This document shows positions 6,255 through 12,670 of a DNA stretch of 13,424 nt, in pieces. Location of the stretch: NCBI GenBank assembly GCA_021791075.1, contig JAJYXH010000029.1:1-13424 (forward strand), given 5' to 3'. The notes below the pieces were generated by a model. It had not been told where the DNA came from, did not search any database, and was given only the letters and a program-made list of their open reading frames with translations. The first letter of the stretch is position 1. Each line of letters starts with the position of its first letter. This DNA comes from Microcaldota archaeon (lineage in GTDB: Archaea > Micrarchaeota > Micrarchaeia > Micrarchaeales > CABMGC01). Both the position numbers and the translations under genes were made by a program.

Positions 6255-7973
6255 CTACACCACACCAATGGCCCTCTTCTTCTGCGCAATCCTTATCTCG
6301 GAGTCCAGCCTGCCGAGCTTCTTGTCGTCAAGGTTTATGAACATCATCTGCTCAGCAACTGTCGGATGCACTGCCTTTATCTTCGCGTACGCATCCTGTA
6401 CGAGCCTCCTGTAGTCCGGATGGCCTCCGGGAGTGGTCCTTAGCTCAGCAAAGTGGAAGAGCTGCCTTGCATTGAATCTGTAGTACCATCTTATGTTGAA
6501 TCCGAATGTCACTACATACTGTGCCTGATATGGCATCGTCTCCTCTATATTCTTGTAAAGGTCTACAACTTCGGCCATCTTGCTCCTGTAGTCGTCGTCT
6601 ATCCCTATCTCTACGAACTCCCTGCGAGTGTTGTATCCCAACCTGACGGTGAAGTTCTGCCTCTCCTGCGTCCCTATCCTATGGCGCTGTATGTCCCTGT
6701 ATATCCCTATTCTCCCTGTAAAGTCTAGAAGGTACTCGATGTTCTCGAAGGCCCTTCCAGGCTTGTGCCTCCTGTTGGTTCTCTTACCCACATAAGCGTT
6801 TATCAGTCTCTTCCTCATCTGCTCTCCAAGGCCCTTGGCAACTCTCCTTGCCTCTGACATCGAGTAGCCCTTGCCGAATTTGTAGAGTATCATCGAAGCA
6901 AGAACGAGCTGCGCTTCAAGATCCGGATTATTCAATCCCTTTCCAGTATAATATGCAAGCTCCACCCCGGAATCTGCCGCATAGTCCTCCTTGACCCTCT
7001 CTATTCCCTCAACCATCGCGAGAGCCGACGCATTCTTCTCGGAAAAGAATCTCCTCTGCTCATCCCCGTGCTTGTCATTGACTCTCTTGAGCAGCGAAGG
7101 GACGGTCTTCGAGATCTCCGAGTGTACCATCCTGCTTATCCACCTCGATTCCGCAAGTGGCGAAGACCCCATCTTCATTATCAGGTTCTCGTAGGACCTC
7201 GCATTCATGCTCATTCCTATGTGGGTAAGCGTTGCCATAGGCAGGTAGTCGCGCATGAAGTCAAGCGCATTTGCCTTTATCGCATTGTCGTATGACTTCC
7301 TCAGGTCCTTCTCTGTTACCCCGTATTTTTCCTCCGCAGCGCTGTCAAGCTCCGAAGGCGTCACCGCGGCATCCCCTATCCTGAACTTCTGATTCTCGTA
7401 GGGGTTGTTCTGTTCTATGTGCTTTGCCATCTTGTCCGTGAAGCTGACATAGGAGTTGAATAGCCCGTGCATGAGGTCAAGATACCTGTCACCAAACCTC
7501 GATCCGAGTATGTTCGGATCCTTGTAGAACATGAACTCTCCGTTAGGCAACTTCTTGTCGAAGAAGACGTAGCGCGTGGATTTTTCTATGTAAGAGCCGA
7601 GCCTCGCATCTTCAATGTCCTTAGCGGCAAGGTTCGAAACGAACTCGCAAGACAGCGGCAGGCCTCCGGCCATCTCCTGTATTGAGTCGTCACCGTAATC
7701 CACGAGCCACGACTCGAAGAACTCCCTACCCCTCTCCCTGTTCGGCAGGAATTCCTTAAGATAGAGCCTCTTACCAGTGAATGTGGTCCTGCTGTATCTT
7801 GAGAGCAGGGCTCCGGACTGTTCAGGTGTCAAGTCATCATTTATCTTCCATGCATATATGCTGCTCCCGACATTCGTGACCACCTTGTCGAGGTCTGCAG
7901 CTTCCTCATCGCTGAAGCTCTCGACCTCAATACCCGGATCTTGCTCTGAGAATTTGAGAATGCTGCCTACCAT
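6255..7973 (-). CDS. thyX: Tandem-domain ThyX-like FAD-dependent thymidylate synthase
   Basis: At 572 residues this is more than twice the usual ThyX length of about 220-250, and it reads as two ThyX halves. The C-terminal half has the ThyX signature RHR at 430-432 (RDIQRHRIGTQERQ) and the closing NARQLFHFAELR motif at about 501-512. The N-terminal half keeps the partner segment SYIEKSTRYV (127-136) in place of the family S-x-NE-x-S-x-RY, and an equivalent NAR motif at 257-259. It has lost the RHR. ThyX methylates dUMP to dTMP using methylene-tetrahydrofolate, NADPH and FAD. The start is supported by GGAGGT three bases before the ATG. Activity is likely but not certain, since each half lacks part of the signature; it may also be a ThyX-derived enzyme with another role. 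Confidence 0.8.
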   Translation of the reverse strand: MVGSILKFSEQDPGIEVESFSDEEAADLDKVVTNVGSSIYAWKINDDLTPEQSGALLSRYSRTTFTGKRLYLKEFLPNRERGREFFESWLVDYGDDSIQEMAGGLPLSCEFVSNLAAKDIEDARLGSYIEKSTRYVFFDKKLPNGEFMFYKDPNILGSRFGDRYLDLMHGLFNSYVSFTDKMAKHIEQNNPYENQKFRIGDAAVTPSELDSAAEEKYGVTEKDLRKSYDNAIKANALDFMRDYLPMATLTHIGMSMNARSYENLIMKMGSSPLAESRWISRMVHSEISKTVPSLLKRVNDKHGDEQRRFFSEKNASALAMVEGIERVKEDYAADSGVELAYYTGKGLNNPDLEAQLVLASMILYKFGKGYSMSEARRVAKGLGEQMRKRLINAYVGKRTNRRHKPGRAFENIEYLLDFTGRIGIYRDIQRHRIGTQERQNFTVRLGYNTRREFVEIGIDDDYRSKMAEVVDLYKNIEETMPYQAQYVVTFGFNIRWYYRFNARQLFHFAELRTTPGGHPDYRRLVQDAYAKIKAVHPTVAEQMMFINLDDKKLGRLDSEIRIAQKKRAIGVV

Positions 7974-7976
7974 CGG

Positions 7977-7982
7977 ACCTCC
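7977..7982 (-). promoter_or_regulatory. Strong Shine-Dalgarno of thyX
   Basis: GGAGGT on the minus strand, three bases before the ATG at 7973. It is the clearest ribosome-binding site in a window where most genes look leaderless, and it fixes the start. Confidence 0.6.
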
Positions 7983-8004
7983 AAAGGTAATGCGCTAAAA
8001 AGCC

Positions 8005-8014
8005 TATTATATCT
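8005..8014. promoter_or_regulatory. TATA-like element shared by thyX and the short plus-strand frame at 8034
   Basis: The plus strand reads TATTATATCT. For thyX (minus) it would start transcription just before the GGAGGT site. In the plus direction it is 25 bases from an ATG at 8034, the leaderless distance. Orientation cannot be decided from sequence alone. Confidence 0.4.
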
Positions 8015-8033
8015 TTCTTCGTCTGAATTGACG

Positions 8034-8135
8034 ATGCGGGCGACAAAGTATAAGACGGGAAATTCATCTACCACAATCCAAATGCAAGAAGATTTAAAGA
8101 AGGTGCTGGCAGCAACAAAATTAGTAGACCCACAG
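8034..8135 (+). pseudogene. Possible remnant of a ribbon-helix-helix antitoxin
   Basis: The frame opens MRATKYKTGNSSTTIQMQED and continues LKKVLAATKLVDPQ. This resembles the N-terminal strand and first helix of ribbon-helix-helix antitoxins (TTIQ, acidic residue, then a basic helix). The frame stays open to 8375, but beyond about 8135 the residues lose any protein-like character and lie antisense to a hydrophobic frame. I therefore call only the first part, as a probable truncated gene. It may also be chance. Confidence 0.22.
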
Positions 8136-8435
8136 GCAGCAACCCAGCGTCATTGCATCGCAATTATTATAGCGATGACCGATATGACTTTTAATGAACT
8201 TGCCAGCTTTTGCTGCCCCGGAACGTGGCATGATGAACGTTATGAATATGCCGCTCGCAGAAGAGGCGAATATTATAGCATAGATTCCTGTCCCACAAAT
8301 CGCATCGACCTTGAAGTACTCGAGGGGCATTACCAGCACCGAGAGGATAATTCCAGCAACCGCTGCAGTCAGTAGCCGCTCCCCCTCCCCGCCGTGCGCA
8401 TCTTCACACGCTTTTTTCTTTAGCATTTTATACAT
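8121..8435 (-). CDS. Small two-helix membrane protein of unknown function
   Basis: This is a 104-residue frame starting MYKMLKKKACED. It has two clear hydrophobic segments, one at about 21-38 (LLTAAVAGIILSVLVMPL) and one at about 46-69 (ICGTGIYAIIFASSASG onwards), with a basic tail after the second. No family is recognised. The last 20 residues are Cys- and aromatic-rich and look read-through-like, so the gene may be truncated at its 3' end. TATAAAAT within the first codons (8426-8433) and GGGGAGGGGG shortly after leave open a later start. Evidence is hydrophobicity only. Confidence 0.4.
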   Translation of the reverse strand: MYKMLKKKACEDAHGGEGERLLTAAVAGIILSVLVMPLEYFKVDAICGTGIYAIIFASSASGIFITFIMPRSGAAKAGKFIKSHIGHRYNNCDAMTLGCCLWVY

Positions 8436-8486
8436 AATTCAGTCGACATTACAGGGGCAGGCACTTAGTTATCTATGCCGAGCCTG

Positions 8487-8648
8487 CTATGCCCTTTTTT
8501 GAGAGTATGTGCGCTTTGCTTCTTTCCAGACGTCCCATGCGACTGCAAATGTTATTATCTCCTTTTCGCTGCCCCTGGTAGCGTTTTCTAGGGTCATGTG
8601 GTATTTGCTTTTCATGTAGTCAAGAAACTCCTTGTCGTATTCGGCCAT
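8487..8648 (-). CDS. 53-residue acidic/basic helical protein, unknown function
   Basis: The minus-strand frame runs from an ATG at 8648 to a TAG at 8487-8489. It reads MAEYDKEFLDYMKSKYHM, then TLENATRGSEKEIITFAVAW, ending in a basic helix (EAKRTYSQKRA). The residues are protein-like, with amphipathic helices and two tryptophans, and no rare-residue bias. AAGTGGTAA before the ATG is a weak ribosome-binding site. No family is recognised. It is divergent from the DUF488 gene and may share its promoter region. Confidence 0.55.
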   Translation of the reverse strand: MAEYDKEFLDYMKSKYHMTLENATRGSEKEIITFAVAWDVWKEAKRTYSQKRA

Positions 8649-8683
8649 TTTTACCACTTAGATATATAATTGACAAAAGTAGG

Positions 8684-8695
8684 TATTAATATTTA
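8684..8695. promoter_or_regulatory. Near-symmetric TATA element between the 53-residue gene and DUF488
   Basis: TATTAATATTTA is A/T-only and almost palindromic. It is centred about 24 bases before the DUF488 ATG (leaderless distance). On the other strand it is about 40 bases before the small gene's ATG. A second candidate, TTATATATC, lies at about 8661-8669 on the minus strand but is close to that start. Confidence 0.4.
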
Positions 8696-8712
8696 CTTTT
8701 AAACGCAGTAAT

Positions 8713-9240
8713 ATGCCAAGAAGCGCAAATCCCATATATGCAATAGGTTATTCAAATCTGAGCGTATCAAAGTTCATAGAGTTGCTAAAGGCGCATTCTG
8801 TGAGCATGCTTGCTGATGTGCGCAGCATACCACGATCAAGGCACCAGCCTGATTTCAACAAAGACGCCCTTGCAAAAGCGCTAAAAAAGAACGACATAAA
8901 ATATATCCATCTCAAGGAGCTCGGCGGCCTTAGAAAGCCTTCAAAAGAATCGGTAAACAACGGCTGGAGGAACGAAAGCTTCAGGGGGTTTGCTGATTAT
9001 ATGCAAACAAGGAGGTTTGCAAGCGCTGTGCTAAGGCTTATACGGATGAGCAAGAAAGATACAATAGCCCTGATGTGCGCCGAAGGCAACCCATTCAGGT
9101 GCCACAGGTCGCTCATTTCCGATGCGCTTACCGTCAGAGGCAGAAAGGTATACCACATCTCAGGGATCACCGCTTCCAAACAGCACAAGCTTACATGGTT
9201 TGCCCAAGCGAAGGGAACCAAAATTACATATCCCAAATAA
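8713..9240 (+). CDS. DUF488-family protein
   Basis: This is a 175-residue protein with all landmarks of DUF488: YAIGYSN (9-15), ADVRSIPRSR (34-43), the helical centre ending YIHLKELGG (64-72), FRGFADYM (90-97), and MCAEGNPFRCHR (121-132) with Cys122, Cys130 and His131. The conserved Cys, Glu, His and Arg cluster suggests a metal or nucleic-acid site, but the family has no settled biochemical role that I can cite. The start lies at leaderless distance from a TATA element. Mug glycosylase follows after 17 bases, so the two are likely one operon; DUF488 genes are often found among DNA-repair or mobile genes. Confidence 0.9.
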   Translation: MPRSANPIYAIGYSNLSVSKFIELLKAHSVSMLADVRSIPRSRHQPDFNKDALAKALKKNDIKYIHLKELGGLRKPSKESVNNGWRNESFRGFADYMQTRRFASAVLRLIRMSKKDTIALMCAEGNPFRCHRSLISDALTVRGRKVYHISGITASKQHKLTWFAQAKGTKITYPK

Positions 9241-9257
9241 CAAAAGCGGTTTGCATT

Positions 9258-9794
9258 ATGTACAAAGGTATACGCTACAAGCTTTCCAAGAATGCCCTCA
9301 TAATGTTTGTAGGCATAAATCCGCACCATGGCTCTTACAAAAGGCATGTGCCTTTCTCGAACAACAAGATGTTCTGGTATCTCCTGAGCAGGGCAGGCAT
9401 TATAGACGAGACTATATCCATCCTCAAGGACGACACAGAGCTCAGGAAAATATACGAGAAAAAATTCATGCAAAAATACAAGCTGAATTTCATAAACTTG
9501 GTAGATAGACCTACAATAGATGTTTCCGAGCTAAAGAAAGGAGAAGGCGCTTTTGGGGCCAAGAGGGTGCTTCGCGCGATAAAAGCTTACAAGCCAAGAG
9601 TTGTATGTTTTGTCGGAAAGGTGACATACGAAACTTTTTCAGGATCGAAAAACGCAGGCTATGGCCCAAAGGAGGATCTTTTCAACTCAAAGGTATACCT
9701 ATGCCGCTTTCCAATAAGGGGTCCTGCAAAAGTGAGGATTGCGGAGCTCAGAAAGGTAATGAAGATCTCAAAAACTTTGGACAGAAAAGGATAA
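9258..9794 (+). CDS. mug: Mug/TDG-type mismatch-specific uracil-DNA glycosylase
   Basis: This 178-residue protein starts at the ATG of MYKGIRYKLS. The active-site motif is LIMFVGINPHHGSY (14-27); Asn21 of GINP is the catalytic asparagine of Mug and TDG. The following VPFSNNKMFWYLLSRAGI matches the family H/P-x-N-x-FW segment, and INLVDRPT then PRVVCFVGKVTYE give the core strands. Motif II (normally NPSGLN) is here FPIRGPAKVR, a deviation that could change specificity. The enzyme removes uracil or thymine mispaired with G, the product of cytosine or 5-methylcytosine deamination. A longer frame runs upstream through the DUF488 gene but is not protein-like. The remnant of a cytosine-5 methyltransferase follows, which fits a former methylation/repair pair. 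Confidence 0.88.
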   Translation: MYKGIRYKLSKNALIMFVGINPHHGSYKRHVPFSNNKMFWYLLSRAGIIDETISILKDDTELRKIYEKKFMQKYKLNFINLVDRPTIDVSELKKGEGAFGAKRVLRAIKAYKPRVVCFVGKVTYETFSGSKNAGYGPKEDLFNSKVYLCRFPIRGPAKVRIAELRKVMKISKTLDRKG

Positions 9795-9855
9795 ACGGTT
9801 TCATAATGCGCAATTAAACATCGTAAAGGCTTCAATATTTAGAGGATAAAAATAG

Positions 9856-9966
9856 GAAAACGACAATTCAACAGATACGCTTCCAAAGCTTGATGTTTTC
9901 CTATGCGGTTTTCCTTGCCAAGCATTTAGTATGGCAGGGTATCAAAAAGTCTTTAGAGAGGGTTAA
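9856..9966 (+). pseudogene. Fragment of a DNA cytosine-5 methyltransferase (PCQ motif)
   Basis: A 36-codon stretch reads ENDNSTDTLPKLDVFLC, then GFPCQAFSMAGYQK, then VFREG and a stop at 9964-9966. The GFPCQxFSxAG block with a preceding LPxxD is the catalytic motif IV of C5 methyltransferases, with the nucleophilic Cys in PCQ. Upstream, the same frame still looks related (IFRG) but is broken by TAA and TAG at about 9848-9855. Downstream motifs are absent. The rest of the gene (normally over 300 residues) is missing, so it is inactive debris. Confidence 0.72.
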
Positions 9967-10009
9967 AGTATTAGAATAGCAGAATAGAATATTGAATTTT
10001 GGTGGCAAT

Positions 10010-10552
10010 ATGAAAGGAAACCAGCATTTTCACGGCTTCAACTATTATCGCGAGGCTGGAGAACAGTTTACAAAGACGATCGAGGAGAACCGGGAGTATT
10101 TTGAGGCAGAAGTGGCAGTTGATCTTGGCGCAGGCGGCGGAACTTTTTCAAAGCCGCTTAGCAAGTATGTAGGCAAGCTTTACAGCATCGACGTTTCCGA
10201 AGACGCTATAGAGGCGATGAAAAAGAACCTTGCCGGACTGAAAAACATAGAGATAGTGAAGATCGAGGAGACGAGGATGCCATTCGCAGCGTCTAGTATC
10301 GACCTTGTGTTTGCGGCGAACTCATTCCACGACCTGCCAAAGGGCTACGAGAAGGAGATAAACCGCGTGCTCAAGCGCGGGGGTAGGTTCATAGACATCG
10401 ATTGGAAAAATGAGCCAACAGAATTCGGCCCTCCGCTTAGCATAAGGCTTTCCGAGCAAGAGGTAAAGTCGAGGCTTGAGACGCACGCACTGAAAGAAGT
10501 CAAAAGCGTGGACATCGGCACGCACTACATGCTAATATTCTTGAAGTCATGA
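10010..10552 (+). CDS. Class I SAM-dependent methyltransferase (Methyltransf_11-like)
   Basis: This 180-residue protein has the Rossmann SAM-binding core: motif I VDLGAGGGTFS (37-47), the acidic end of strand 2 at Asp61 in YSIDVSEDAIE, MPFAASSIDLVFAANSFHD (90-108) for motifs III-IV, and RVLKRGGRFIDID (119-131). That is the small-molecule (UbiE/ArsM-like) type and not a DNA methylase, as no NPPY or PCQ motif is present. The substrate is unknown. ATG at 10010 is preferred over TTG at 9992 because GGTGG lies five bases upstream. The methylase fragment ends 43 bases before this ATG. A fragment of another gene continues in the same frame right after its TGA. Confidence 0.85.
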   Translation: MKGNQHFHGFNYYREAGEQFTKTIEENREYFEAEVAVDLGAGGGTFSKPLSKYVGKLYSIDVSEDAIEAMKKNLAGLKNIEIVKIEETRMPFAASSIDLVFAANSFHDLPKGYEKEINRVLKRGGRFIDIDWKNEPTEFGPPLSIRLSEQEVKSRLETHALKEVKSVDIGTHYMLIFLKS

Positions 10553-10699
10553 TCTGGGAGCAGTAAGGCGCTTAGCCTAACGCCGGAAGACCGCAAGAGA
10601 TTAGGCACAAATAAGTCAACGCTGTGGTATATGCAGAAGCACGTAAGAGAGGGCAAGAAGATTAAGGTTTATGGCAAGGTTATGGGTAAAATCAAGTAG
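10553..10699 (+). pseudogene. C-terminal fragment of a lost gene, possibly Cas1
   Basis: Forty-eight codons without a start end at a TAG at 10697-10699. The core reads LTPEDRKRLGTNKSTLWYMQ, then KHVREGKKIKVYGKV. The pattern of a small helix-turn-helix with a basic tail resembles C-terminal tails I associate with some archaeal Cas1 integrases, but I cannot verify the match. A transposase or other HTH tail is also possible. No repeat array or other cas gene is visible nearby, and no ribosome-binding site or start codon precedes it. It is in frame with the upstream methyltransferase beyond its TGA. Confidence 0.35.
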
Positions 10700-10707
10700 T
10701 GTTGTTT

Positions 10708-10929
10708 ATGGATAAAGAGCAAATGAAAGCTGAAATAACAAAGCTTATCGATAAGTATAATCGTGAGAAGAGCAAAAGGTACAACGAAGAGGCTACGAAA
10801 AACGACTTTATACTGCCTTTATTCAAGATACTGGGCTGGAATACAGAATATTCCAACGAGGTATCAAAAGAAGAGAATATCTCTGGCAAGAGAGTCGACT
10901 ATGGGTTCAGAATAGAGCATGGTAAGTGA
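10708..10929 (+). pseudogene. N-terminal fragment of a type I/IIG restriction endonuclease
   Basis: Seventy-three residues from an ATG at 10708 match the start of HsdR-N/Eco57I-like nuclease domains: a helix with KYNREKSKRYNEEATKNDF, then LPLFKILGW, NEVSKEENISGKRVDYGF. The Asp of RVDYGF would be the first acidic residue of the PD-(D/E)xK site. The frame stops at a TGA (10927-10929) just before the expected E-x-K strand, and the methylase and specificity parts are missing. The break coincides with the start of the AT-rich FkbM gene, so insertion or deletion at about 10922 removed the rest. Confidence 0.68.
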
Positions 10930-10934
10930 TTTTT

Positions 10935-11645
10935 ATGATGAAGGATTTATGTACACAATTATTTAAAAAGTTTACAGTACCACTAAAAAACAGAAATCCT
11001 ATATTAATAAACAATTCTTTTTACATGTATACGGATAATATGGATTCACTTAATCTAATAAAGAATAGAACATATGAACCTAAAATTACCAAACTTCTAA
11101 ATAATTCATTAAAGAAAGATTCAATTATGCTTGATATTGGTGCAAATATAGGATATTATACACTATTATCAGGTCAAATTTGTAAGAAAGTTTATGCATT
11201 TGAACCAGAAAAGGATAATTATAGAATATTGGAGAAAAATATACATTTAAATAGTATAAATGGTAAGATTCCTGAAAATAAAATAATTGCTGAAAATCTT
11301 GCTCTTTCAGATAAAATGCAAGAATTAGAATTAGAAATACAACCATTTAATAAAGGCGGGCATTCAATTGTAAAAAATGGAAGAAACACTAAATGGCATA
11401 AACAAATAGTACAAGCTACAACTCTTGATGAATATTTCAATAATAAAGACTGTCCTGATTATATAAAAATAGATGTAGAAGGTTATGAAGCACAGGTAAT
11501 AAATGGAGGAAGGAATGTTTTTAGAAATGCAAAGTTAATAGTATTTGAAGATAATAGCAGTTTAGCATATAATCTTATAAAAGATTTAGGATTCAAATTG
11601 TATCGTATTGATAGTAATCATAATTATTATGCTATCAAAAAGTAG
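10935..11645 (+). CDS. FkbM-family methyltransferase, recently acquired
   Basis: This 236-residue protein has SAM-binding motif I IMLDIGANIGYYTL (64-77), acidic strand 2 VYAFEPEKDN (86-95), and the FkbM signature DYIKIDVEGYEAQVI (175-189). FkbM proteins are O-methyltransferases of sugars, lipids or polyketides, often in cell-surface polysaccharide clusters. Codon use is strikingly AT-rich (ATA, AAA, TTA and AAT dominate) compared with every neighbour, which points to recent transfer from an AT-rich donor. ATG at 10935 or 10938 are both possible. It begins five bases after the broken restriction gene stops. Confidence 0.85.
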   Translation: MMKDLCTQLFKKFTVPLKNRNPILINNSFYMYTDNMDSLNLIKNRTYEPKITKLLNNSLKKDSIMLDIGANIGYYTLLSGQICKKVYAFEPEKDNYRILEKNIHLNSINGKIPENKIIAENLALSDKMQELELEIQPFNKGGHSIVKNGRNTKWHKQIVQATTLDEYFNNKDCPDYIKIDVEGYEAQVINGGRNVFRNAKLIVFEDNSSLAYNLIKDLGFKLYRIDSNHNYYAIKK

Positions 11646-11704
11646 ATAATTGATATACAATTTTAGAGAATCTAAGGCTCTGTAGAATTCTTCTATTCTT
11701 ATAA

Positions 11705-11732
11705 CGGCAGAAGGTCTTAAAACCTTCTGCCG
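11705..11732. repeat. Perfect 11-bp inverted repeat, probable terminator hairpin
   Basis: CGGCAGAAGGT (11705-11715) and ACCTTCTGCCG (11722-11732) pair exactly around the 6-base loop CTTAAA. It lies 60 bases after the FkbM stop. A smaller TTAGA/TCTAA hairpin (11663-11675) precedes it. It could end transcription or be part of a small RNA. Confidence 0.6.
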
Positions 11733-11757
11733 ATGTGTGTTATTTGGCGACACACAT
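11733..11757. repeat. Second adjacent hairpin, 8-bp stem
   Basis: ATGTGTGT (11733-11740) pairs with ACACACAT (11750-11757) around the 9-base loop TATTTGGCG. It starts at the very base after the previous hairpin, so the two would stack. Confidence 0.5.
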
Positions 11758-11840
11758 GAAAGAGAAAGGAGACTCTATGCTAAAACTATGTTAGAGAAGG
11801 GGGACATTTGAGGCTTCTATATATAACCCCAAAAGCAGTT

Positions 11841-11915
11841 TGCTCCCACCGGGATTTGAACCCGGGTTGCGGGGTTGAAAGCCCCGCGTCCTTGGCCGGA
11901 CTAGACGATAGGAGC
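11841..11915 (-). tRNA. tRNA-Glu (UUC)
   Basis: The minus strand folds into a full cloverleaf. The acceptor GCTCCTA pairs with TGGGAGC with one wobble, and the discriminator is A at 11841. The D-stem is GTCT/GGAC, the anticodon stem CGGGG/CCCCG with loop CTTTCAA (anticodon TTC at 34-36), and the T-stem CCGGG/CCCGG with loop TTCAAAT. There is no intron, and CCA is not encoded. A/T-rich AATTAATAAA at 11941-11950 is about 30 bases upstream of the mature 5' end. Confidence 0.96.
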
Positions 11916-11940
11916 GCTGCTTACTAATCTAATGACATAC

Positions 11941-11950
11941 TTTATTAATT
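11941..11950. promoter_or_regulatory. TATA-like element between tRNA-Glu and tmk, possibly shared
   Basis: Plus strand TTTATTAATT, minus strand AATTAATAAA. It is about 30 bases from the tRNA 5' end on the minus strand. For tmk it would give a leader containing GCGGGGA. A second candidate for tmk is CATAAATC at 11957-11964. Confidence 0.45.
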
Positions 11951-11994
11951 CTCCATCATAAATCTATCTGCTGTTTGTTGTTTGCGGGGATTTG

Positions 11995-12636
11995 ATGGCC
12001 GGCATGATAATATGCATCGACGGACTTGACGGTGCGGGAAAGAACACCCAGTCACTTCTCCTCCAGAAAAAGCTCAAGAAGATGGGATATAGTGTCTCGC
12101 TGCACTCCTATCCAGACTACGAGTCGCGCTACGGCAAGATCATAAAGGAGCATCTGACAAAGAAGATAACCCTAAACGTCTACGAGTTCTTCCTGATGTT
12201 CGTTGCCGACATGATAAAGGACAAGGTTACGGTCGATGATGAAGTAAAGAAAGGAAACATCGTCATAATGGACAGGTACTTTACTGCCACGGTTGCCTAC
12301 CAATCTGCAGGAGGCTTCGATTTCGAGAAGGCAAAGGCGATAGAGAACATCGTAGGGCTAACTCCCCCGTCCATAGTCTTCTACCTTCATGTACCGGTAG
12401 AGGTCTCCCAGGAGAGGAAGATAAAGCAGAAGTCGCTTGAAGGGGGTGCGGACAGGCACGAGGCCGACAGGGCCTATCTTGGCAGGGTCATGAGGATGTA
12501 CGACAAGCTTTACGAGGAGAAGTACTCGGGAGCAAAGTGGGTAAAGATAGACGCCACTAAGGGCATAGAACAGGTTCAAGACGCCATAATGTCGGCGTTC
12601 CTTGAAAAGATGGGGAAGCCATCGAAACAGCTATAA
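11995..12636 (+). CDS. tmk: Thymidylate kinase
   Basis: This 213-residue protein phosphorylates dTMP to dTDP with ATP. Walker A is GLDGAGKNT (10-18). The TMP-binding DR motif is IMDRYFTATVAYQ (91-103), followed by the GL-x-PP segment GLTPPSIVFYL (121-131). The lid (about 140-160) carries several basic residues. Length fits the family. ATG at 11995 follows GCGGGGA by four bases; TTG at 11992 and ATG at 12004 are alternatives. dcd follows on the same strand with its own TATA box overlapping the tmk stop codon. Confidence 0.93.
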   Translation: MAGMIICIDGLDGAGKNTQSLLLQKKLKKMGYSVSLHSYPDYESRYGKIIKEHLTKKITLNVYEFFLMFVADMIKDKVTVDDEVKKGNIVIMDRYFTATVAYQSAGGFDFEKAKAIENIVGLTPPSIVFYLHVPVEVSQERKIKQKSLEGGADRHEADRAYLGRVMRMYDKLYEEKYSGAKWVKIDATKGIEQVQDAIMSAFLEKMGKPSKQL

Positions 12637-12640
12637 ATAA
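12632..12640 (+). promoter_or_regulatory. TATA box of dcd overlapping the tmk stop
   Basis: TATAAATAA is a good archaeal TATA box. It contains the TAA of tmk (12634-12636) and is centred about 35 bases before the dcd GTG, allowing a leader of around 8 bases. Confidence 0.55.
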
Positions 12641-12670
12641 TCCCATGCCTCATACTTAGAGTGTGATTTT

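Noticed and set aside
8028..8375. Full plus-strand 115-residue frame as an intact gene
   Set aside because: Only the first third looks like a protein; the remainder is antisense to a hydrophobic frame and lacks domain character.
9075..9257. N-terminal extension of Mug through the DUF488 gene
   Set aside because: The residues are low-complexity shadow of DUF488. The family begins with the strand at the ATG at 9258.
10553..11840. CRISPR array or tracrRNA near the Cas1-like tail
   Set aside because: No regularly spaced direct repeats are present. The hairpins at 11663-11796 differ from each other and do not form repeat-spacer units.
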